A stretch of 19,344 nucleotides of DNA, from the NCBI GenBank assembly GCA_964637695.1, contig CAZWVF010000052.1, positions 1 through 19,344 of the forward strand, written 5' to 3'. Below the pieces are notes generated by a model. It ran no database searches and was not told where the DNA came from. It saw nothing but the letters and a program-made list of their open reading frames with translations. Each line of letters begins with the position of its first letter. Position 1 is the stretch's first letter. This stretch comes from JAGLTZ01 sp964637695 (GTDB taxonomy: Bacteria; Blakebacterota; Blakebacteria; Blakebacterales; Blakebacteraceae). Shown piece by piece: positions 7,151 to 13,867 of the stretch. The position numbers were made by a program, and so were the translations under genes.

Positions 7151-8050
7151 TTACAGACCGACATCCAGCCGGTCGCAGATCCTTGTCAGATCATCCGAGG
7201 AGTAGTAGTCGATCTTGACCGTTCCCTTTTTCTCAGAGCCTGCAATGGCGACTTTGGTTCCCAGGGCCCGCTGCATTTCTTCCACCAGAGCCTGCAGTCT
7301 GGGAGTCAGGCGGGTTCTGTCCTGCTTTCCACCCCCCTCTTTCTCCTCGGTAATCCGACGGACCATCCTCTCGACATCCCGTACGGAAAGCTGGTTCTTC
7401 ACGGCGCGGCGCGCCAGTTCCACCTGCTGCTTCTTTGTCGGCAGCCCCAGCAGGGCCCTTCCATGCCCCTCGCTCAGTTTATCTTCCCTGATCAGCTTCT
7501 GGACCTCACCAGGCAGGGTGAGTATCCGCATCGTATTGGCTACGGTGGTTCGGCTCTTGCCAACACGCTCCGCTATCTGTTCCTGCGTCAGGTCGCAATC
7601 CTCGGAGAGCCGCTTGTAGGCTTCAGCCATATCGATGGCGTTAAGGTCTTCCCGCTGAACATTCTCGATCAGCGAGAATTCCAGCATTTCCTCTTCGCTC
7701 TCCACATCGTAGACGATTGCAGGGATGGTTTTCAGGCCTGCCAGTCTGGCCGCCCGGTGCCGCCTTTCACCGGCAACCAGCTCGTAGCCATTTTCAGCAG
7801 GCCGCAGAAGAACCGGCTGCAGCACCCCCTTCTGCCTGATGGAGGCTGCAAGTTCCTCCAGCGCCTCGCGATCGAATTCCCGCCTCGGCTGGTATGGATT
7901 CGGCTTGATCCTGCTCAGCCGTATCTTCCGGACACTCCCGGATTCTCCCGGACGTCCCGGTCCGGTCCCTTCCCCGGCAGCTGCTGCCGGTTCATCGCCC
8001 GCACCCGGGATCAGGGCGTCGAGGCCTTTACCCAGTGCCTTTCTTGCCAC
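7151..8050 (-). CDS. parB: Chromosome partitioning protein ParB (CTPase clamp)
   Basis: A 299-residue ParB of normal chromosomal length. The N-terminus (ARKALGKGLDALIP) is the conserved ParA-interacting peptide. The ParB/Srx domain includes NPYQPRR (51-57) and the CTP-binding patch GERRHRA (94-100), then ENVQRED and a helix-turn-helix (about 154-177, LTQEQIAERVGKSRTTV) that reads parS. A C-terminal dimerisation domain ends at DRLDVGL. ParB loads at parS, slides as a CTP-bound clamp and recruits SMC. The open frame extends upstream, but the GTG at 8050 has AAGGAG 10 nt before it and gives the conserved N-terminus. It overlaps parA by 23 nt, implying coupled translation. I found no consensus parS in the window. 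Confidence 0.97.
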   Translation of the reverse strand: MARKALGKGLDALIPGAGDEPAAAAGEGTGPGRPGESGSVRKIRLSRIKPNPYQPRREFDREALEELAASIRQKGVLQPVLLRPAENGYELVAGERRHRAARLAGLKTIPAIVYDVESEEEMLEFSLIENVQREDLNAIDMAEAYKRLSEDCDLTQEQIAERVGKSRTTVANTMRILTLPGEVQKLIREDKLSEGHGRALLGLPTKKQQVELARRAVKNQLSVRDVERMVRRITEEKEGGGKQDRTRLTPRLQALVEEMQRALGTKVAIAGSEKKGTVKIDYYSSDDLTRICDRLDVGL

Positions 8051-8804
8051 GAGCGACAATCTCCTTTGTAAGACTGATGTAGTTCTCCGCACCTGTGGAG
8101 AGGATGTCATACTGGATGATCGGCATGCCGAACGAGGGCGCCTCACCCAGGCGGACATTTCGCATGATCTTCGTACCGTAAACCTTGTCGTTAAAGAACC
8201 GACGTGCTTCCTCGGCCACCTGTTTGCTCAGATTGAGCCGGCTGTCGAACATCGTCAACAGAACTCCTTCGATATCCAGGTTGGGATTCAGGTGCTTCTG
8301 AACCAGCCGGATCGTGTTGAGCAGCTTTCCGAGTCCCTCCAGGGCATAGTATTCGCACTGTATGGGTATTATCACCGAATCGGCCGCGGTCAGCGTGTTG
8401 AGGGTGAGCAGACCCAGACTTGGAGGACAGTCCACCAGTATGAATTCGTAATCCTCCCTTATCGTTTCGAGGGCCTGCTGAAGTTTCTTCTCCCTGCCGA
8501 TCATGGCCACAAGTTCCAGTTCGGCTCCGGTAAGACGAATGTGACTCGGTATCAGGTCGAGCCCGTCCACCGAAGTGGAAACCAGAGCATCCTCTATTGA
8601 TATCTCCTCGATCAGGGCTTCGTAGATGGTCAGATCCACCTGATTGGGATCGACACCCAGTCCGGAAGTGGCATTGGCCTGAGGATCGATATCAATGAGG
8701 AGTGTCGACTGACCCACCTCGGCCAGGCACGCCGAAACATTGACAGCGGTGGTAGTCTTGCCCACCCCACCCTTCTGGTTGGCTATGGCGATTACCCTGC
8801 TCAC
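8028..8804 (-). CDS. parA: Chromosome partitioning ATPase ParA (Soj)
   Basis: A 258-residue ParA/Soj ATPase. The deviant Walker A box KGGVGKTT occupies residues 11-18 and includes the signature lysine Lys11. DIDPQANAT and VDCPPSLG carry the Walker A' and B elements. The short N-terminus lacks the HTH seen in plasmid ParA, so it is the chromosomal type. It binds DNA non-specifically as an ATP dimer and moves the ParB-parS complex. The start is GTG 8804 with AGGAG three bases upstream. It is the first gene of a five-gene set ending at the candidate origin. The upstream gap is only 70 bp and contains ACCTGT repeats. Confidence 0.97.
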   Translation of the reverse strand: MSRVIAIANQKGGVGKTTTAVNVSACLAEVGQSTLLIDIDPQANATSGLGVDPNQVDLTIYEALIEEISIEDALVSTSVDGLDLIPSHIRLTGAELELVAMIGREKKLQQALETIREDYEFILVDCPPSLGLLTLNTLTAADSVIIPIQCEYYALEGLGKLLNTIRLVQKHLNPNLDIEGVLLTMFDSRLNLSKQVAEEARRFFNDKVYGTKIMRNVRLGEAPSFGMPIIQYDILSTGAENYISLTKEIVARGKKGTG

Positions 8805-8817
8805 ATACTCCTGCTTT

Positions 8818-8882
8818 ACCTGTCTTTCCTGAGAACCTGTTCACCCGGAGTTGTCAATAATATCACCTGTATTATCACCTGT
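8818..8882. repeat. ACCTGT repeats upstream of parA
   Basis: ACCTGT occurs at 8818-8823, 8835-8840, 8865-8870 and 8877-8882, all in the same orientation. The last two belong to a longer 10-base unit, TATCACCTGT, repeated with a 12-bp period (8861-8870 and 8873-8882). The second unit contains the stop codon of the dikinase gene (8875-8877). The location suits an operator or protein-binding site for parA control. A TTGACA on the minus strand at 8849-8854 lies beside them, but no convincing -10 follows. Confidence 0.45.
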
Positions 8883-11550
8883 CCCGCCAGGTGGCCCGGC
8901 TTTCCTCCAGCACGGCCTGAGCTGCAGCCAGGCGGGCGATTGGAACACGGTAAGGCGAACACGATACATAGTCCAGCCCCACATTGTGGAAAAATGTTAC
9001 GCTGTCGGGATCTCCTCCATGCTCGCCGCAGACCCCCACCTTCAATTTCGGATTGATCCCTCTTCCCAATTTTACACCCAGCTCCACAAGCTGGCCCACT
9101 CCTTCTATATCGAGGCTCTGGAAGGGATCTCCACGCAGAACGCCGCTTTCAATGTAATCGGTGAGGAAGCGACCCGAATCATCGCGGCTGTAGCCGTAAG
9201 TCATCTGGGTGAGGTCGTTGGTGCCGTATGAGAAGAACTCCGCCCTTTCGGCCACCTTGTCGGCAACAAGACATGCCCTGGGAATCTCTATCATGGTACC
9301 GACCAGGTATTTGACCTTCACCTTCTTCCGCTTCATTACCTGCTCGGCTACTCTTACGATAATATCCTGAAGGATATTGAATTCGTGTTCGGTTCCGATC
9401 AACGGGATCATCACCTCCGGGAATACCTTGATCCCCTTCTTCGATACGTTGCAGGCCGCTTCGAAGATCGCCCGTGCCTGCATCTCTGATATCTCCGGGT
9501 AGGTGATCCCCAGCCTGCAGCCGCGGTGGCCCAGCATGGGATTGAATTCGACCAGCGCTTTGGCCCTCCTGCGGACTTCGGCCGGTCTGACCTTCAGCGC
9601 TCTGGCAATCGCCTTTACCGCTTCTTCTTCGTGAGGAAGGAATTCGTGCAGGGGAGGGTCGAGCAGGCGGATGGTGACCGGCAGGCCGTCCATCGCCTTG
9701 AAGATCCCCTCGAAGTCCCTTCTCTGCATCGGCAGCAGTTTCTTCAATGCGGCCCTGCGGCCCTCCTCGGTGTCGGCCAGGATCATCTCCCTCATCGCAT
9801 TGATCCGTTCACCCTCGAAGAACATGTGCTCCGTGCGGCACAATCCTATCCCCTCGGCACCGAAATTACGTGCGACCCGGGAATCTTCCGGGGTATCCGC
9901 GTTGGTACGCACCTTCAGCCGGCGGGTTTTATCCACCCACTTCATCAGAGTATGGTAATCGCCGCTCAACTCGGGATCACTCGTCTCGACTTTCCCACTC
10001 ATCACCTCTCCGCTGGTGCCGTCGATGCTGATCCACTGCCCCTGTTTGACGACCTTCTTCCCGACCTTGAAATGCTTCTTCTTATAGTCGACTTCGAGTG
10101 CCTCGCAACCGGCCACACAGCATTTGCCCATTCCCCTGGCCACTACCGCCGCGTGGCTGGTCATGCCGCCGCGGGCAGTCAGGATCCCGCGTGCCGCATC
10201 CATGCCGCCGATATCCTCGGGACTGGTCTCAAGCCGTACCAGGATCACATCCCTGCCGTCGGCTGCCCATTTCTCGGCATCAGCGGCGCTGAATACAACC
10301 TGACCGACCGCTGCACCTGGTGATGCCGGAAGACCTCTGGCGAGAACCGTCCTCTCCGCTTTCTCCTTGAAGGAAGGGTGAAGCAGTTGATCCAACTGGG
10401 CCGGTTCAATCCGGCGGATCGCCTCTTCCTGGTCGATCAGACCTTCTTTCACCATGTCGATGGCGATCTTGAAGGCGGCGTGAGCCGTACGCTTGCCGGT
10501 TCGGGTCTGGAGCATCCAGAGGTGTCCGCCCTGGATGGTGAACTCGATATCCTGCATATCCCTGTAGTGTTTCTCCAGTCTGGCCCGGATCCGCTCCAGC
10601 TTGTCGTAGATGGCCGGCATCTGCTCTTTCAGTGAAGGAAGATCGCTGTCGGCACGCGGCCTTATCGGCATCGGGGTACGGATACCGGCAACCACATCCT
10701 CACCCTGGGCGTTGGGCAGCCATTCACCGTAGAAGAGATTCTCACCGGTGGCCGGATTCCTGGTGAAGGCGACACCGGTGGCCGAACCCTCTCCCATGTT
10801 CCCGTATACCATAGCCTGCACGTTGACCGCCGTACCAAGGTCATGCGGGATACTGTTCAGTTCCCTGTAAGTGACGGCTCTGGGGTTGTCCCACGAACTG
10901 AATACCGCACCGATCGCACCCCAAAGCTGGTCGTGCGGATCCTGCGGGAAAGCCCTGCCCGTCCTGCTCCGGATCAGCTTCTTGTATGCGGAAACCACCT
11001 CTTTCCAGTTATCGGCGGTCAGATCGGTGTCGAGCTTTTTCTTCCTCTTCTTCTTGACCTTTGCGATGACCTCTTCGAAATGCTCACCCTCGACTTCAAG
11101 AACCACACCTCCGTACATCTGGATCAGCCGGCGATAGCAGTCCCATGCGAAGCGTTCGTCCCCGCCTGCTGCCGCTGCAAGTCCTTTAACACTCCTGTCA
11201 TTCAATCCGAGATTGAGAACCGTGTCCATCATGCCGGGCATGCTGAATCTGGCTCCGGAACGAACCGAGAAGAGGAGCGGGTCGCCTGTATCGCCCAGGC
11301 TGGTTCCCATTATCGATTCCACCTTTTTCAGCGCGGCCGCGACCTGCCGTTTCACACCGCCCGGGTACCTGCCGTGGTGTCTGGAGTAGTAGAGACAGAC
11401 ATCAGTACCGATCGTGAATCCCGGCGGTACCGGGACACCGATCCGTGTCATTTCGGCCAGGTTGGCTCCCTTGCCGCCCAGCAGATCCCGCATCTTTCCG
11501 GTTCCGTCCGCCTTCCCCGCACCGAACGAATAGACATATTTGTCTGACAT
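8875..11550 (-). CDS. ppdK: Pyruvate, phosphate dikinase
   Basis: An 891-residue PPDK, matching the usual 870-900 length. It interconverts ATP + pyruvate + phosphate with AMP + PEP + PPi in the cytoplasm. The N-terminal ATP-grasp domain begins at GGKGANLAEM, with TRNPATGE and LQTRTGKRT further on. The swivelling phosphohistidine domain has GGMTSHAAVVARGMG with His466 as the phospho-carrier. The C-terminal TIM barrel includes FGAEGIGLCRTEHMF, GTMIEIPRA, the late GVCGEHGGDP with catalytic Cys841, and ends at AQAVLEE. All key residues are intact. The start is ATG 11550 with AAAGGA 11 nt upstream. A gene between parA and a GntR operon is an unusual neighbour; no glycolytic partners are nearby, so it is likely transcribed alone. 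Confidence 0.98.
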   Translation of the reverse strand: MSDKYVYSFGAGKADGTGKMRDLLGGKGANLAEMTRIGVPVPPGFTIGTDVCLYYSRHHGRYPGGVKRQVAAALKKVESIMGTSLGDTGDPLLFSVRSGARFSMPGMMDTVLNLGLNDRSVKGLAAAAGGDERFAWDCYRRLIQMYGGVVLEVEGEHFEEVIAKVKKKRKKKLDTDLTADNWKEVVSAYKKLIRSRTGRAFPQDPHDQLWGAIGAVFSSWDNPRAVTYRELNSIPHDLGTAVNVQAMVYGNMGEGSATGVAFTRNPATGENLFYGEWLPNAQGEDVVAGIRTPMPIRPRADSDLPSLKEQMPAIYDKLERIRARLEKHYRDMQDIEFTIQGGHLWMLQTRTGKRTAHAAFKIAIDMVKEGLIDQEEAIRRIEPAQLDQLLHPSFKEKAERTVLARGLPASPGAAVGQVVFSAADAEKWAADGRDVILVRLETSPEDIGGMDAARGILTARGGMTSHAAVVARGMGKCCVAGCEALEVDYKKKHFKVGKKVVKQGQWISIDGTSGEVMSGKVETSDPELSGDYHTLMKWVDKTRRLKVRTNADTPEDSRVARNFGAEGIGLCRTEHMFFEGERINAMREMILADTEEGRRAALKKLLPMQRRDFEGIFKAMDGLPVTIRLLDPPLHEFLPHEEEAVKAIARALKVRPAEVRRRAKALVEFNPMLGHRGCRLGITYPEISEMQARAIFEAACNVSKKGIKVFPEVMIPLIGTEHEFNILQDIIVRVAEQVMKRKKVKVKYLVGTMIEIPRACLVADKVAERAEFFSYGTNDLTQMTYGYSRDDSGRFLTDYIESGVLRGDPFQSLDIEGVGQLVELGVKLGRGINPKLKVGVCGEHGGDPDSVTFFHNVGLDYVSCSPYRVPIARLAAAQAVLEESRATWRDR

Positions 11551-11652
11551 GCTGTTTCGATCCTTTCCCGCCGTGGCTCCTGCAAATTCCCATGCTCTTC
11601 AGATGAATGACGCCGACTCGACATTTGAATCCTGTTTAATTCGAGACTTGCT

Positions 11653-11682
11653 AATATACCGCCCCGCACGAACCACTCACAA
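11653..11682 (-). promoter_or_regulatory. Candidate promoter of the dikinase gene
   Basis: On the minus strand TTGTGA (11677-11682) is followed after 18 bp by TATATT (11653-11658), matching four and five positions of the sigma-70 hexamers. This implies a leader of about 95 nt before ATG 11550. Confidence 0.4.
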
Positions 11683-11741
11683 GAGGGGCTGTGGCCTCCG
11701 GCGAACTTTCGCCTGCAATTAAAATATATTTTACAAAAGGC

Positions 11742-11787
11742 TTGACTCCCGGGTGGTGTCTAGTGTATTAGTTCTGTAGACACTAAT
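11742..11787 (+). promoter_or_regulatory. Promoter and probable operator of the GntR-ABC operon
   Basis: TTGACT (11742-11747) lies 18 bp before TATTAG (11766-11771). An inverted repeat TGGTGTCTA (11754-11762) and TAGACACTA (11777-11785), matching at 8 of 9 positions with 14 bp between, straddles the -10 region. Nested within it are ATTAGT (11767-11772) and ACTAAT (11782-11787). A repressor bound here would block RNA polymerase. Autorepression by the first gene product is the expected mode for YtrA-type GntR regulators. Confidence 0.6.
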
Positions 11788-11801
11788 CGAGGGGTGTGCC
11801 G

Positions 11802-12206
11802 ATGAGGTTTCACATTGATCCAGACAGCGGTGTCCCTGTCTACCTGCAGATATCCCGGAACATCAAGAGATCTATCGCTCTGGGCAGCCTGAGGGACGGA
11901 GAACAGGTTCCCTCGGTCCGCGAGGTGGCAGAGATACTGACGGTCAATCCCAATACGGTCGCCAGGGCCTACCAGCTTCTGGAGAGAGAGGGTATCGTGG
12001 CGACCCGCCACGGTATCGGGACGTTCGTCACCGAAGGCGAGATATCGATAACCGGGCAGGAACGGAGGAACATCGTCTCCGAGAAATTCGACCGGGCCCT
12101 GGTCGAAGCGGAGCACCTGCGCCTGTCCGGTGATGAGATACGGGAAATATTCAACGAACGTCTGGCAGAGCTGTTCGGGAGCGGTGACGCCGGAGGAGGG
12201 TCATGA
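11802..12206 (+). CDS. YtrA-subfamily GntR transcriptional regulator
   Basis: A 134-residue regulator. The N-terminal winged HTH (about 1-75) reads PVYLQISRNIKRSIALG, then QVPSVREVAEILTVNPNTVARAY, the GntR recognition region. The C-terminal part is only about 55 residues of helix, too short for a FadR or MocR effector domain, which marks the YtrA subfamily. These regulators usually repress their own operon with ABC transporter genes and respond to envelope stress or antibiotics. ATG 11802 is chosen over GTG 11796 because GAGGGG ends 7 nt upstream of it. Its stop overlaps the next start (ATGA), so the operon is translationally coupled. Confidence 0.93.
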   Translation: MRFHIDPDSGVPVYLQISRNIKRSIALGSLRDGEQVPSVREVAEILTVNPNTVARAYQLLEREGIVATRHGIGTFVTEGEISITGQERRNIVSEKFDRALVEAEHLRLSGDEIREIFNERLAELFGSGDAGGGS

Positions 12207-13186
12207 TAATGGATTCAGTTATTTCAACTCACAGCCTGAGCCGCCATTTCGGCGATGTAAAGGCCGTAGACGGCCTCAATCTGGAAGTTCCAAGGGGAAG
12301 TGTATTCGGCTATCTGGGCAGGAACGGTTCGGGAAAAACTACAACAATCAAGCTCCTTATCGATCTGATCAAGCCGACTTCCGGTTCAGCGACTGTACTG
12401 GGATTCGATCCCCGGACAGATACTGTAGCCATGCGCCGGAAGATAGGATATGTGGCCGAAGGCCAGAAGATGTACGGCTGGATGAAAGTGCGCGAGCTCG
12501 TCAAGTTCACCAGCGGATTCTATGAAAGCTGGAATGAAGAGCTGGCCGAGAAATACCGCGAACGGTTCGAGCTCGATGCGCACGCGAAGGTAAAAACACT
12601 CAGCAAGGGCCAGAATGCACGCCTCTCCCTTCTGCTGGCCCTCGCACCCCTGCCGGAGTTGCTGATACTGGACGACCCGACCATGGGTCTCGACCCTATC
12701 AGCCGCCAGGAGTTCCTGGGCGACATCGTCCGGGCCATCCAGGAGGAGGGCCGGACCGTTTTCTTCTCCACTCATATCCTTCAGGAACTGGAGCAGGTTG
12801 CCGACTGGGTGGGTATCCTGGACCGTGGAAAGCTCCTGCTTACCTCCCCCGTCGATGAACTGAAAGCCGGCGTCAAGCGGTACGAACTCACCATGGAGGG
12901 TCCTGCACCAACCTCGATCGAGATGGACGGTGTACTGCGCCTGGCGGCAAGCGGCCGCGACCTGATCGTAACGGCCCGGGGCGAGCCGGGTGTCATCGTC
13001 AGCCACCTGAAGGACGCTTACAAACCATTGAGCATCGAATCGATAAGCCTGAGTCTCGATGAGATATTCGCCGAGATCGTCCTGGGTGCGGGTGAGGGAC
13101 ACACCGCATACGTGCCTCTTGTGGAGGATAAGATCCTGCCCGGGAAAGAGTCCGCCGCGGTCGGCGAACGGGAACCCGAACTCTAA
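12203..13186 (+). CDS. ABC transporter ATP-binding protein (YtrB-like)
   Basis: A 327-residue ABC ATPase. It has Walker A GRNGSGKT (39-46), signature LSKGQ (133-137), Walker B LLILDDP (Asp157-Asp158), D-loop GLDP and switch His191. After about residue 215 an extra C-terminal domain ends in SLDEIFAEIVLG, as in DUF4162-type subunits. Two oddities are visible: the second glycine of LSGGQ is lysine, and the catalytic Walker B glutamate is aspartate (Asp158), which could slow hydrolysis. The start may be ATG 12203 (overlapping the gntR stop) or ATG 12209, both served by GGAGGAGGG at 12192-12200. The product should energise the two permeases that follow. The substrate is unknown. Confidence 0.93.
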   Translation: MIMDSVISTHSLSRHFGDVKAVDGLNLEVPRGSVFGYLGRNGSGKTTTIKLLIDLIKPTSGSATVLGFDPRTDTVAMRRKIGYVAEGQKMYGWMKVRELVKFTSGFYESWNEELAEKYRERFELDAHAKVKTLSKGQNARLSLLLALAPLPELLILDDPTMGLDPISRQEFLGDIVRAIQEEGRTVFFSTHILQELEQVADWVGILDRGKLLLTSPVDELKAGVKRYELTMEGPAPTSIEMDGVLRLAASGRDLIVTARGEPGVIVSHLKDAYKPLSIESISLSLDEIFAEIVLGAGEGHTAYVPLVEDKILPGKESAAVGEREPEL

Positions 13187-13198
13187 GGAGATGAGGCT

Positions 13199-13867
13199 GT
13201 GATCTTCTGGAAAGAATGGATGAGTCTGCGGCTGAGGTTTGGAGTTCTCGCCGCCTTTTATGCGATCACTGCATTCCTCCTCCCCATGGACATTATGACC
13301 GATTTTATCGTTTTCGGCCAGATTTACCCTTTTCTGATCTCATGGGGGGCAGGACTTCTCTTCATACCTGCAGTGCTGGGAATGGATGCATACGTTGGCG
13401 AAAAAGACCAGGAAACAGAGGACTTTCTTTTAAGCAAACCGATGTCTCCGGCGAAGCTGCTTGCGGCGAAAATCGGTCTCCGGTTCGTTCTGACACTGGT
13501 TCTTACTGGCAGTCTTATTACGATTACCCTGATAAGGGTGGGCAGTCCTGATAATCCCCTCTACCTCTTCACCCGGCCTTATCTGATCTGGTACGTTACC
13601 CTCTCAATTATAACAGCTCAACTCGTCGTTCTGATGGTGACGATTGCAGTTTCAGCCAGAGCCCCGTTCCAGAGCACTGCTCTGATAATAGGCGGCTCAC
13701 TGGGTGCAGTTATCGCAGGCATACCTGTACTGATGAGTTCGTGGCAGTTGTGGCTGTTACAGGCACCGTGGGAGAGCTTCTGGCTGCTGGTTCTGTTATT
13801 GATCCTGACTGCTGTTCTTGCTTCATCTCTTATGATCAAAAGAGAAGTTGGAAGGAGCGTGACATAA
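13199..13867 (+). CDS. ABC-2 type permease subunit
   Basis: A 222-residue membrane protein with six predicted helices (about 14-29, 36-61, 93-114, 127-151, 160-178 and 191-213). Between helices 2 and 3 lies EKDQETEDFLLSKP (68-81), the ABC-2 permease cytoplasmic loop thought to contact the ATPase. The start is GTG 13199 with AAGGAG 8 nt upstream; that ribosome site overlaps the TAA of the ATPase gene. Its own TAA overlaps the next ATG by one base (TAATG). It belongs to the GntR-controlled export system; the exported compound is not evident. Confidence 0.88.
   Translation: MIFWKEWMSLRLRFGVLAAFYAITAFLLPMDIMTDFIVFGQIYPFLISWGAGLLFIPAVLGMDAYVGEKDQETEDFLLSKPMSPAKLLAAKIGLRFVLTLVLTGSLITITLIRVGSPDNPLYLFTRPYLIWYVTLSIITAQLVVLMVTIAVSARAPFQSTALIIGGSLGAVIAGIPVLMSSWQLWLLQAPWESFWLLVLLLILTAVLASSLMIKREVGRSVT

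Noticed and set aside
6968..8071. 367-residue plus-strand open frame
   Set aside because: It is antisense to the M23 and parB genes, whose catalytic and CTP-binding motifs are complete.
11700..11713. GGCGA-ACTT-TCGCC hairpin followed by AT-rich sequence
   Set aside because: The stem is only 5 bp and the following sequence is mixed A and T rather than a T-tract; it is probably incidental promoter-region sequence.
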